A stretch of 64,000 bases of DNA from an uncultured Sphingobacteriaceae bacterium (GTDB lineage Bacteria > Bacteroidota > Bacteroidia > Sphingobacteriales > Sphingobacteriaceae), in the NCBI GenBank assembly GCA_946887045.1, contig CAMPKC010000011.1, positions 32,395 through 96,394 of the forward strand, in the 5' to 3' direction. Positions 36,556 to 45,799 of this stretch are shown piece after piece. The notes beneath the pieces are model-generated. The model worked only from the letters and a program-made list of their open reading frames with translations, was not told the DNA's origin and did not search any database. A program made the translations under genes and the position numbers. Position 1 is the first letter of the stretch; each line of letters starts with the position of its first letter.

Positions 36556-36882
36556 ATGATTTTACAACCCAGCGAATTGATTTTGTCATCATTACTTAGA
36601 CAAAGATATGCCTTGGCAGAGCTGAGGAAGAAACTTCCACTTTCTCATACTGACATTGAAGTGCTAGCATACGCAAAAAGGAAAAAATTATTCACTGTAT
36701 ATGAATTGAAGCAATATTATGCTAAAACCAATATACAACAGTTACGGACGTCCATACAGAGGCTTGAAAGCAATAATCTTTTGGACTTAGTAAAGAAGGG
36801 ATATAAAAATAAACCCTCAGTTTACTGGCTATCTTCAAAAGGAGAAAATGCTATTGATACTTATGTGGCTATGATAAGCTAG
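36556..36882 (+). CDS. Winged-helix protein, MarR-like
   Basis: A 108-residue protein whose middle is a winged helix: LSHTDIEVLAYAKRKKLFTV, then YELKQYYAKTNIQQLRTSIQ and RLESNNLLDLVKKGYKNKPS, ending in VYWLSSKGENAID. The order of helix, recognition helix, wing and 'LS.KG' strand is typical of small MarR/PadR-like regulators. It stands alone, 225 bases after the polymerase-like gene and 434 bases before the nuclease-helicase gene. It could regulate either module. Confidence 0.7.
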   Translation: MILQPSELILSSLLRQRYALAELRKKLPLSHTDIEVLAYAKRKKLFTVYELKQYYAKTNIQQLRTSIQRLESNNLLDLVKKGYKNKPSVYWLSSKGENAIDTYVAMIS

Positions 36883-37316
36883 TGAATAGTGTTAACCTAA
36901 TTTCCGTTCAGCTTTCTCTTCTCGGCTTGAAGTCCTTCTTTTTATTAATTCGAAGGTCTCTTCTATTTGTGGCGATTTTAAACTGCAAAGTCCGGTTGAA
37001 TTTGAAGAAAATTTGATCTGGGCTTATCTAAGGCTACCAAGGTCCAGCGATTATCTTGGCGAGATGCATCATAATTAGGCCATATTCTACTCTTAGTAAC
37101 GTCAATATTAAACTCCTAAAACAACGGTGGGTTGTAACGAAAAACTTTAAATTTCAACGAATTAACTTCCTATGACATATTTAGCGGAATCAGATGAGGA
37201 TTTTAGTATTAATAGTTTGAAAAATGTATATTTATCGAACAAAACCGACTATCTATTGAATCTCCACTGCAATGCTTTATCATAAGTACTGTGAGTGAAA
37301 ATCGTCTGAGCTAAAT
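36883..37316. other. Non-coding gap between island maintenance genes and defence cargo
   Basis: This is a 434-base AT-rich stretch without a credible gene or clear terminator or promoter. It marks the border between the left module (integration and replication) and the cargo. Confidence 0.4.
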
Positions 37317-40300
37317 ATGCAGTTACACGGTGCTTACCTTTTCGATGGAATCCTAGAGCTGTTAAAGAAACTTTCATCTGATGATAAATTGCACTTCCAG
37401 AAATTACTTAGCTTCTTATCTTATTTCGAAGTTAAAAGCAATCTGCTTGCGGAGACGGAATATACACCAGAATTTGCGGTTTTAATTAACCTTCTTCAAA
37501 GAGGCTTACCTACAAGATTAAGTCGGCATGCAGCGGATATTTTCAACCAATCTTATAGTCAAATAGAAGCAAAACACTCTGATTTTACACTTCACTTTGA
37601 TTTTATAAATAGGTTGAAAGAAAAACAAAATTTCAATCGTATCCTATTTTATGCCTTCCATGTAATCGACCCGAGACTAAACAAACAAAATCTTTTAAAA
37701 AACTATAAAGATTCCTGGGAAAAGTTAGGTTCACAATTCGAAGAACGTTTTTTTTTTAATATCCTCCCTGAAATACTCGACGAAGACTATCCTTTACAAT
37801 TAATTGAAAGTCAGCGAAGCATTCAGTCAATTACAAAAGAACATCACAAGCAAGTCGCAGAACGAATAAAAAATAATTTTTCTGAACAGCGAACAGACTT
37901 TTCTTTCGAAGCCCCGTACGTAGTCAATGATGAGAAAATAGGAATAGTATTAGAGATAGACGGTCCGCAGCATCAGGGGGACTCGCAAGCTTATCTCGAT
38001 ACAGAAAGGGATCATGCGGTAAGTTTGAGTGGATGGGCAAATACATTAAGAATAAAAACCTCTGATTTTGGCACCAATGCAATTAAATCTAAGCTGAATT
38101 ATCTTAAAGATTTTCTAAAGGATAATACATTCTATAAAAGAACAAAGGACGCATGCCAATTCAACTTTTTAGATAGCACTATCAAAAGAGAACTCCTTGA
38201 AATCTGTTTAAGTCCTATCGCAATAGCCCGGGTACAACGAGTCATTCTTGAATATATCGGATCCGGCAAAATATCAAAGTTTAAAGATGTCTGGCAAATT
38301 GCCATAGTTGAGCGAGATGTTCCGTGTGCTTACATTGCTGTAGAAGATTTAAAAGTTCAAATAACCCATTTATTTCGATTAATGGGAATGGAGATTCCCA
38401 TTCCAGAAATACAGCTTGCAATATTCGTAACTCCAGAATTTATGGATTCTCCCGTGCACAAGTTTGCTTCAATTAAGCCTTTATCGAGCTGGGATAATAA
38501 AGAACGATATGACCTTGTGATTGATGTCTCCGTATTGCAAAGAGCCGGAATAAATGAAACAATAAGAACTGCTAACACAAATTTTGCAATTGTCAGATCC
38601 TCGTATCATACTCATCAGCAAAGAACAGTAAAATCCTCAGCTTTTATTAACTATCCGGAATTCGCATTCAAAGGGAAGGACGAACTTTGGACCTTCGATA
38701 AAAATAAAGAAATCGCCTTGGAATATTTCCTACAAAGTGTCTTTAGGAAAAAAGCATTTCGGGAAGGCCAACTACCAATAATAAACAGAGCATTGAACGG
38801 GAAAAGCGTTATCGGACTTCTCCCCACCGGCGGAGGTAAATCTCTGACCTATCAATTATCTACCTTCCTTCAGCCCGGGATTACGCTGGCGGTCGACCCA
38901 ATTAAATCCTTGATGAAAGACCAGGTGGACGGACTTAAAAAGAATTATATAGATAGTTGTATCTATATAAATTCTACTCTGCGTGGTGAAGATAAAAGAA
39001 GGGCTCTTACAAACCTAAAAAGCGGACAATCGCAGTTTGCCTTTATTTCCCCGGAGCGGCTTCAAATGGAAGATTTCAGGGCTACACTGACCGAGATGGC
39101 TGATGAAGGAAATTACTTCAGCTATTGTGTGATAGACGAAGCTCATTGTGTTTCTGAATGGGGGCACGATTTCAGAACGGCCTATCTCAGACTTGGTGAA
39201 AATGCGCTTAGGTATTGCAAGACGAAGTCGGGACAAAATATTTCCCTGTTCGGATTAACAGCGACAGCTTCCTTTGATGTTCTGTCTGATGTTCAACGTG
39301 AATTGTCAGGAAATATTGACGACAACAAACTGGAAGACGACTCAATTATTCGTTTTGAAAGCACAAAACGACCTGAATTACAATATCGGATTGAAAGGGT
39401 TTCATTTCCTGAAAAGGGAATTGCGAATAATTGGGATTTAAAGAGAGCTCTTGGAAAAAAGAAACAGGAAAGAACAATACAGTTAATTCAGGAAATACCC
39501 GAACATCTGGAATTATTTATGAATGATTCGGATTTGTGCTTCGATAAAAATGATGAGAATAGAAACCACCATCATCAGTTGCACCTAGATGAATTCAATT
39601 CTTCAAAATTCTATCATTCCGCTCAAAATGCGGTTCTGATCTTCTGCCCTCACACAAAAGGACATTCTGGTGTAACTGACAAATATAAGGTTGATAGAAA
39701 TGGGGCTCCTGTTCAGGAAAAAAATGGATATCTGGATGTTTTAAGTGTTGCTAATCCCAACTTAAAAATAGGTTTTTTCATGGGTTCCAACTCGGATGAC
39801 GAGGGTGTAAAACAAGACATAGAAGAACAGTCCACTTCAAATCAGGACAATTTTATAGAAAGTAAAATAAATCTCCTGGTTGCTACTAAGGCTTTTGGGA
39901 TGGGCATAGATAAGGAGAGTATTCGCTCTACTATTCATATAAATTATCCAGGGTCGATCGAGAGTTATGTTCAGGAAGCTGGAAGAGCAGGACGCGACAG
40001 GAAGATAGCCTTAAGTTACATCCTGTTTAACGATCAGCAACTGGAGCTTGAAGGAAAGACCTGTGAGGTTGATTTAGACAATAACTTCTATTTTCATAAC
40101 AACTCATTTAAAGGAGAGTCGAAAGAACTGGCCATTTTGGATGAGTTGCTCCAGGAAATTTATTTCCCCGACAGGACTTTCGAACTAGAAAATGTGCTTC
40201 AGCAAAAATTAGACATTGATATTAAAGTTTCTTATTGGGAGCGTGAGAACTTTAAAGGACTGTTCATATCAAAATCTTTTACAGAAAAATTAGGCTATTT

Positions 40301-41693
40301 TAATCTATCCAACTTTTCGGGAGTACCTAAAGACTCTGTTGACCTAAAACTCTCATCGGATGTATTTGAAATCATAAAAAAACATATTTTAGATCAGCAC
40401 CCTAACGAACCTGTTCATCAATGGATACAACAAAGCGACAAGCGTGCCGGCATACAACAGTTATTAGACAGCAAGCAAGTAGGTGATACCTTTTCATTAA
40501 CTATTGGCTTTAGAAATAACGGATCTGAAAGGCTTAAGATTATATCAAAATGGCTGCAGACAATTATTCACCCAGGATTCTCAGAAGCTCAAGTGCGGCA
40601 ATTAAAAGATAATAGTCAGGGTTTTGAAAGTTTTGTTGAGGCTGTTGAACAATTTTATGAAAGGCAGGCTCATAGAGTGATGGAACTGCGCGTTCACTGC
40701 CAAAAACGAGACAAAGAAAAGGGCATACTTTCAGGTACTACATTTCAAAAATTTGAGGATTATTACAATGGGTACCGCGATAAGATGGACTCTGAGAAAG
40801 CGATTTACAGGCTTTCTACGCTGGGCATTATTGACGATTACACGGTAAACTTTTCAGCTAATACCTTCACACTGTATGGAACCAAGAGGAAAGACACAAC
40901 CTATAAACAAAACCTCATAAAATATTTGCTGAAGTACTACTCCCGAAACATTGCAGAAAAGAGGATTAAGAGCTTACCGAAATCTGAAGGAGATACTATT
41001 ATCGAGAAGAGTTTGAGCTTTCTAGTAAAATTCGTCTACGACGAAATAAAAAAGAAAAGAGAGCTTGCCATTCAGGATATGAAAAAGGCCTGCTATATTG
41101 GACTAAACCAAGGCAATATAGAATTCAAAGACTACATAGATCTTTACTTCAATTCCAAATATGCGAGGAAGGGCTACTCGTTTCAAGACAAAATTACTGA
41201 TAAAGAGACAAATGCTTCCATTACCGACCTTACTGATGAAGGTAGAAAAGAAGAAGATCTGGAATTAGTGTGGTTCTTTATCGATGTGGTTGAAAAAGAC
41301 CCGAAGGCTGGATTTCTGGATAACATAAAACATCTGAGAGGGGCATGTACAAGATTACTAAGAAGTCAGCCTGATAATTATGTTTTTCTGCTGCTTAATT
41401 CATTTTCGATATATCAGGTATCTTTCAAAAGCGAGCGGTTTTTGGTCGAGGCGGAGGAGTTACTCCAAAAAGCCTTTTTCCAAATGGCGGAAAGAGACAA
41501 TATCCCCGAAGTTGAACTGCAGGAGGTATTTAACCACTTTATAAAATTAATCTTAGAAAAAAACCCAGATCTGCCTTCTTATATGGACAAGTTTAACCTC
41601 GTATTTGATTTTGATCAAATATTAATCTCGAGATTGTTAAAACCCTTAAAATTTTCAAACCAAGTATTATCCTCTCTTAACTCTCTATTTTAA
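37317..41693 (+). CDS. PD-(D/E)XK nuclease-RecQ helicase fusion, candidate anti-phage effector
   Basis: A 1458-residue protein. The N-terminal part (about 150-300) has a nuclease-like core: TDFSFEAPY, then GIVLEIDGPQHQ with Glu213 and Asp215, then ERDHAVSLSGW. This resembles the DUF559/Vsr-like PD-(D/E)XK group. From about residue 480 a RecQ-family helicase follows. It has LLPTGGGKSLTYQL (Walker A, Lys508), AVDPIKSLMKDQVDGL, VIDEAHCVSEWGHDF (DEAH 607-610), FGLTATAS, VATKAFGMGIDKE and QEAGRAGRDR. The C-terminal 500 residues have no clear RQC or HRDC domain. The size is about twice that of housekeeping RecQ. It starts a probable operon with the coiled-coil gene 10 bases downstream and sits in a defence island. 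A DNA-processing defence role is inferred. Confidence 0.8.
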   Translation: MQLHGAYLFDGILELLKKLSSDDKLHFQKLLSFLSYFEVKSNLLAETEYTPEFAVLINLLQRGLPTRLSRHAADIFNQSYSQIEAKHSDFTLHFDFINRLKEKQNFNRILFYAFHVIDPRLNKQNLLKNYKDSWEKLGSQFEERFFFNILPEILDEDYPLQLIESQRSIQSITKEHHKQVAERIKNNFSEQRTDFSFEAPYVVNDEKIGIVLEIDGPQHQGDSQAYLDTERDHAVSLSGWANTLRIKTSDFGTNAIKSKLNYLKDFLKDNTFYKRTKDACQFNFLDSTIKRELLEICLSPIAIARVQRVILEYIGSGKISKFKDVWQIAIVERDVPCAYIAVEDLKVQITHLFRLMGMEIPIPEIQLAIFVTPEFMDSPVHKFASIKPLSSWDNKERYDLVIDVSVLQRAGINETIRTANTNFAIVRSSYHTHQQRTVKSSAFINYPEFAFKGKDELWTFDKNKEIALEYFLQSVFRKKAFREGQLPIINRALNGKSVIGLLPTGGGKSLTYQLSTFLQPGITLAVDPIKSLMKDQVDGLKKNYIDSCIYINSTLRGEDKRRALTNLKSGQSQFAFISPERLQMEDFRATLTEMADEGNYFSYCVIDEAHCVSEWGHDFRTAYLRLGENALRYCKTKSGQNISLFGLTATASFDVLSDVQRELSGNIDDNKLEDDSIIRFESTKRPELQYRIERVSFPEKGIANNWDLKRALGKKKQERTIQLIQEIPEHLELFMNDSDLCFDKNDENRNHHHQLHLDEFNSSKFYHSAQNAVLIFCPHTKGHSGVTDKYKVDRNGAPVQEKNGYLDVLSVANPNLKIGFFMGSNSDDEGVKQDIEEQSTSNQDNFIESKINLLVATKAFGMGIDKESIRSTIHINYPGSIESYVQEAGRAGRDRKIALSYILFNDQQLELEGKTCEVDLDNNFYFHNNSFKGESKELAILDELLQEIYFPDRTFELENVLQQKLDIDIKVSYWERENFKGLFISKSFTEKLGYFNLSNFSGVPKDSVDLKLSSDVFEIIKKHILDQHPNEPVHQWIQQSDKRAGIQQLLDSKQVGDTFSLTIGFRNNGSERLKIISKWLQTIIHPGFSEAQVRQLKDNSQGFESFVEAVEQFYERQAHRVMELRVHCQKRDKEKGILSGTTFQKFEDYYNGYRDKMDSEKAIYRLSTLGIIDDYTVNFSANTFTLYGTKRKDTTYKQNLIKYLLKYYSRNIAEKRIKSLPKSEGDTIIEKSLSFLVKFVYDEIKKKRELAIQDMKKACYIGLNQGNIEFKDYIDLYFNSKYARKGYSFQDKITDKETNASITDLTDEGRKEEDLELVWFFIDVVEKDPKAGFLDNIKHLRGACTRLLRSQPDNYVFLLLNSFSIYQVSFKSERFLVEAEELLQKAFFQMAERDNIPEVELQEVFNHFIKLILEKNPDLPSYMDKFNLVFDFDQILISRLLKPLKFSNQVLSSLNSLF

Positions 41694-41703
41694 ATAAAGC
41701 GCT

Positions 41704-42540
41704 ATGTCTTCCACTTCTAATATTGCCAAACAAGTTGTCTCAGAATTAGAGAGCGTCCAGGCGCAATTAACGAAATTCAAATCGGGTGTTGCTTATCTCA
41801 CTGATGCCAAGGCACAAATAGATTCTGCCTCTAAAGCTTTAAACACAAACGAAAAAAGCCTGGCATTAAAACTTGGTGAGTTTGAAAGGGTGTTAAGTGA
41901 TGTGAATGAGTTAAAAGACGCATCGCAGCACCTTGTCCAAAAAATAGACGGAATTAATTTCCCAGAAAGACTGCAGCGAATCGAAGAAATAATAAAGGAG
42001 ACTATCCTTCAAATTGAAAAGACAAGAAAGGCTTCAGTCATAGAGATTGAAATTTTAACAAAACAAGTCAAAGAAGTTGACTTCAAGGGCAACTTCGATA
42101 ACTTAAAAAAGGTTGTTGACACAAGCGCAAAAAACAATCAGCGCGTAATAGATATATTAGATAGGCAAGATTTACCTCAAAGAATATTTAAGTTTCAAGA
42201 AAGTATAGAATCACATGTAAGTAAAGGCCTCAATACGCTTAGCCATTCAAACCAAAAAATAAATTCCGACACTTTAAAAGTGATTCAGGATTTAAATTTT
42301 GCACTCAGGATGGATAAGCTGGACGCTAATGTCGCCGGCATACAATCTTCTGTAATGACGGTTGTTAATAAAACAGACCACTTGGAAAGAGATATACGCG
42401 AACAATTCAGTAACCTCAGGCTGCAATTAGAAGGTCAACATAAAACCCTACGAGCTCGGCAATCACTCGTTTTGACCATCATAATACTAATCGCTTTTGG
42501 CACGGCCACTGGCTTTTATTTATTGTCTCACCTGTTTTAA
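41704..42540 (+). CDS. Tail-anchored coiled-coil protein, partner of the nuclease-helicase
   Basis: A 278-residue protein. Residues 5-250 are heptad-rich coiled coil (for example LKDASQHLVQKIDGI, LQRIEEIIKETILQIEKTRK). One hydrophobic helix at the extreme C-terminus (LVLTIIILIAFGTATGFYLL) ends the protein, so it is probably a tail-anchored inner-membrane protein with its bulk in the cytoplasm. No enzymatic motif is present. The start codon is 10 bases after the helicase stop, which suggests co-expression and a joint function such as membrane sensing or oligomeric scaffolding. I do not recognise a named family. Confidence 0.65.
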   Translation: MSSTSNIAKQVVSELESVQAQLTKFKSGVAYLTDAKAQIDSASKALNTNEKSLALKLGEFERVLSDVNELKDASQHLVQKIDGINFPERLQRIEEIIKETILQIEKTRKASVIEIEILTKQVKEVDFKGNFDNLKKVVDTSAKNNQRVIDILDRQDLPQRIFKFQESIESHVSKGLNTLSHSNQKINSDTLKVIQDLNFALRMDKLDANVAGIQSSVMTVVNKTDHLERDIREQFSNLRLQLEGQHKTLRARQSLVLTIIILIAFGTATGFYLLSHLF

Positions 42541-42726
42541 AGCTGATTAAATGCGCTATCGATCCACTATCACCAAGTTAGGCAACTCAAAAAATTATTA
42601 ATGATGTTGTAGGCCGGGTACGGCTTTAGCCAGCACTTTTTTCCAGTCTATAAATTGCAGTCATCCTAGTTGTCTGCTTTAAACATAATTATTCCCGCAT
42701 AATTTTTGAATATTTACAAGAGTTTT

Positions 42727-44337
42727 ATGACACAGGAACAAATACGCAAAATTGAAAAAGAATTGTGGGACGCCGCCGATGCTCTCCGTGCAAACAGCAA
42801 GCTAACCGCAGCAGAATATAAAGACCCGGTATTAGGATTAGTGTTGCTTCGTTTTGCGCAGAACAAATATGAAGAGGCCCAGCCGATAGTAGATTCCCGT
42901 ATTCCGGAAGGCCCTCGCGGCAAACGCGCAGCAACCAAAGAAGATTTCCTGGCTGCGGGAGCCATCATGCTTCCCAACGAAGCTAAATACGAATACCTGG
43001 CGGGGCTTCCTGAAAGTGTAGATATTGCAGAAGCCATCAACAATGCAATGAAAGTTATTGAGGCCGAATACCCCGACCTTCAGGGTAATTTGCCAAAGAA
43101 CTATCAGGAATTTGAAAGCGACTTGTTACGTGAGTTAATCCGCATATTCAATAAAGACGCTGTAAAAAAAGCCACAGGGGACGTGTTTGGTCGCATATAC
43201 GAATACTTCCTGATGAAGTTCTCTATGCAGGGAGCCGGTGCGCAGGAAGGCGGTGAGTTCTTTACGCCACCAAGTCTGGTGCAGCTAATTGTTAATTTTA
43301 TTGAACCCGACCATGGTATCATTCACGATCCGGCCTGCGGATCGGGTGGTATGTTTGTGCAGACTGGCTATTTCGTAAAAGACCATACCAAAAAAGAAAT
43401 AAACGAGGCCATTACCTGCTATGGCACGGAACTGAAAACCAATAACACCCGCTTAGCTAAAATCAATCTGGCGATACACGGCATTGAAGGAAAGATCATC
43501 GAAGCCAACAGCTTTTATAACGACCCACATGGGCTTGTAGGCAAATGCGACTTCGTAATGGCTAATCCCCCTTTCAACGTAAACAAAGTCGATAAGGGCA
43601 AAGACTATGTAAAAACCGACCCGCGCTTACCTTTCGGACTGCCAAAATCAGACAATGGTAATTACCTCTGGATGCAGTATTTCTTTAGCTATCTGAACCC
43701 TACCGGACGGGCAGGCTTCGTGATGGCCAGCTCCGCAACAGATGCAGGGCACAGCGAAAAATTGATACGCCAGCAATTAATAGAAAGCGGTGCGGTGGAC
43801 TGTATCGTAAGCGTAGGCAACAACTTCTTTTATACCCGCTCGCTGCCTTGCCATGTTTGGTTTTTCGATAAGGGGAAGGCGGCGTATCCGTCCGTCAGTC
43901 TGAGCACAGTCGAAGACAAAGCCCTCAACGGCCCCAACACCATCCTGATGATTGACGCCCGAAACGTCTTCCGTAAAGTAAATACTACGATCAACGATTT
44001 CAGTCCTGAACAACTGGAAGGGCTAACCGCCATCATAAAACTATACCGCGGCGAAACACCGGAAGTAGCGAAAGACAATTCCTGGTTTAATGCTCAATTT
44101 CCAGATGGTAGTTACCGCGATGTGGAAGGCTTGTGTAAGGTGGTTTCTCTGGATAAAGTAAAGGAAAGCGACTGGAGCTTAACGCCGGGCAGGTATGTTG
44201 GGGTGACGCTTCGCGAGGATGGCGATTTTGATTATAAGGCCAGGCTGGAAGAAATCCAGGAGGAGTTGGAAGTTTTGAATGCTGAAGCAGAAGTTCTGAG
44301 TAAGGTGATTGCGGTGAATTTGGGCGATTTGAGATGA
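42727..44337 (+). CDS. hsdM: Type I restriction-modification system, DNA methyltransferase subunit
   Basis: A 536-residue N6-adenine methyltransferase subunit. A helical HsdM N-terminal domain starts MTQEQIRKIEKELWDAADAL. The SAM-binding motif IHDPACGSGGMF lies at about 198-209 and the catalytic NPPF at 280-283. The C-terminal tail is coiled-coil-like for contact with HsdS. The ATG at 42727 is preferred to a TTG 21 bases earlier because the family begins there. It overlaps hsdS by ATGA, so the two are translationally coupled. Base composition looks more GC-rich than the flanking island genes, by eye. Confidence 0.95.
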   Translation: MTQEQIRKIEKELWDAADALRANSKLTAAEYKDPVLGLVLLRFAQNKYEEAQPIVDSRIPEGPRGKRAATKEDFLAAGAIMLPNEAKYEYLAGLPESVDIAEAINNAMKVIEAEYPDLQGNLPKNYQEFESDLLRELIRIFNKDAVKKATGDVFGRIYEYFLMKFSMQGAGAQEGGEFFTPPSLVQLIVNFIEPDHGIIHDPACGSGGMFVQTGYFVKDHTKKEINEAITCYGTELKTNNTRLAKINLAIHGIEGKIIEANSFYNDPHGLVGKCDFVMANPPFNVNKVDKGKDYVKTDPRLPFGLPKSDNGNYLWMQYFFSYLNPTGRAGFVMASSATDAGHSEKLIRQQLIESGAVDCIVSVGNNFFYTRSLPCHVWFFDKGKAAYPSVSLSTVEDKALNGPNTILMIDARNVFRKVNTTINDFSPEQLEGLTAIIKLYRGETPEVAKDNSWFNAQFPDGSYRDVEGLCKVVSLDKVKESDWSLTPGRYVGVTLREDGDFDYKARLEEIQEELEVLNAEAEVLSKVIAVNLGDLR

Positions 44338-45590
44338 GAGATTGGAACTTGGTTAGTTTAGATGATGTGACCACTCGAATAGGTGATGGATTACACGGCA
44401 CGCCGGAATATGACGATAATGGTGAGTACTTTTTTGTAAATGGCAATAATTTGATTGAGGGAAAGATTGTTATAAAATCCGATACAAAAAGAATCTCTAA
44501 GGAGCAGTATTCCAAAATAAAGAAAGACCTTACAGATCGAACGATCCTACTAGCTATAAATGGGACCCTTGGAAATATCGCAATTTATAAGGGTGAAAAA
44601 CTAGCCCTCGGGAAGAGTGCATGTTATCTAAACATTAGTGATGATGTCAACAAGGATTTTATAAGGTATGTCTTAGAGGTGAATGATTTCCAAAGGTACG
44701 CAGTTGCTTTTGCCACGGGAGCAACAATTAAAAATCTTGGACTTAAAGCCGTTCGAGACTACAAATTTTTACTTCCACCTCTCCCAACTCAAACTCGCAT
44801 CGCCTCCATCCTCTCCGCATATGATAATTTGATAGATAACAACCTCAAACGCGTTACGCTGCTTGAAGAATTAGCGCAACGCACATATGAAGAATGGTTT
44901 GTAAAGCTTAGGGTAAATGGTGAGGCTTTAGCTATTAATGATGAAACCGGGTTGCCCGAAGGGTGGACCCTTAAACAATTAGGGGAAGTGGCTTTCGTAA
45001 ATAAAGACACTTTAAAGAGAGGTTTTTCAGGCATTCTAAAATACGTTGATATATCATCTGTTTCTACAGGATCAATTGATTCGTATGTTGAATACGATTT
45101 TGATGAAGCTCCTGGCAGGGCTCGAAGAATTGTGAAACATGGAGATATTATCTGGTCTTGTGTAAGACCGAACCGTAAATCTTATTCAATAATTTGGAAT
45201 CCGTTACCCAATCTTATTGTGTCAACCGGCTTTGCGGTTATTACACCCAGAGATCTACCTTCTAGTTTTTTATACCAGTGTGTTAAAGCCGAGAGCTTCA
45301 TCGGCTACCTTACCAGTCTTGCAGGAGGTGCAGCTTATCCCGCAGTGACATCAAATGTTTTTGAAGATGCGGAAATTACTGTTCCCTCTGCAGAACTGGT
45401 TGAAAAGTACGATAAGGTTTTTAGGGATGTATTCGAATCGATATCAAATTATCAAAACCAAAATAATCTACTTAAGCGATCCCGGGATATCCTATTACCT
45501 CGCTTAATGAACGGCACTATAAACGTAGAAGAAGCTGAAGAGAGTTTTGCAATGGCGGCAGAGCCGGAGGCAGAATATAACAAAGCCTAA
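44334..45590 (+). CDS. hsdS: Type I restriction-modification system, specificity subunit
   Basis: A 418-residue HsdS with the usual two target-recognition domains. The first begins MRDWNLVSLDDVTTRIGDGL (TRD1, about 1-140). A conserved helical spacer follows (PPLPTQTRIASILSAYDNLI, about 145-185). The second TRD starts at LPEGWTLKQLGEVAFVNKDT (about 200-365) and is followed by a second helical region (ISNYQNQNNLLKRSRDILLP). The two half-site domains set the bipartite recognition sequence, which cannot be read from sequence alone. TRD stretches look AT-richer than the helical spacers, as expected for domains exchanged by recombination. Confidence 0.92.
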   Translation: MRDWNLVSLDDVTTRIGDGLHGTPEYDDNGEYFFVNGNNLIEGKIVIKSDTKRISKEQYSKIKKDLTDRTILLAINGTLGNIAIYKGEKLALGKSACYLNISDDVNKDFIRYVLEVNDFQRYAVAFATGATIKNLGLKAVRDYKFLLPPLPTQTRIASILSAYDNLIDNNLKRVTLLEELAQRTYEEWFVKLRVNGEALAINDETGLPEGWTLKQLGEVAFVNKDTLKRGFSGILKYVDISSVSTGSIDSYVEYDFDEAPGRARRIVKHGDIIWSCVRPNRKSYSIIWNPLPNLIVSTGFAVITPRDLPSSFLYQCVKAESFIGYLTSLAGGAAYPAVTSNVFEDAEITVPSAELVEKYDKVFRDVFESISNYQNQNNLLKRSRDILLPRLMNGTINVEEAEESFAMAAEPEAEYNKA

Positions 45591-45591
45591 T

Positions 45592-45792
45592 ATGAAAAGC
45601 AGAACTACCTATACCCGTGAAGAAGCTGATGAAATTATTAAGCTTATTGAAGAGAAGCTGAAGTCTGATACTCCTACACAAAAGGGTATACGAGCAAAAA
45701 TAAGAAAGCGAGGTTTTTGGGCAAGTGAATTTGGGTTTCGTGATGGATATACGGCAGACAACTTTCTAAGCGTCATTAAAATTATCCCTTAA
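45592..45792 (+). CDS. Small conserved-looking protein between hsdS and DUF262 genes
   Basis: A 66-residue protein, starting at the ATG one base after the hsdS stop. It has a Glu/Lys-rich helix (EEADEIIKLIEEKLKSDTPT), then a basic segment IRAKIRKRGFWASEFGFRDG and YTADNFLSVIKII. The two-part helix plus basic loop suggests a nucleic-acid or protein adaptor. Sequences of this type appear, from memory, as small conserved hypotheticals near nucleases. It is translated in the same operon as hsdS and the first DUF262 gene (7-bp gap). The function is unknown. Confidence 0.65.
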   Translation: MKSRTTYTREEADEIIKLIEEKLKSDTPTQKGIRAKIRKRGFWASEFGFRDGYTADNFLSVIKIIP

Positions 45793-45799
45793 ATCAATC

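Noticed and set aside
42541..42726. Regulatory element or terminator between the coiled-coil gene and hsdM
   Set aside because: Only a weak GGCTTTAGCC hairpin without a T tract is seen; not strong enough to report.
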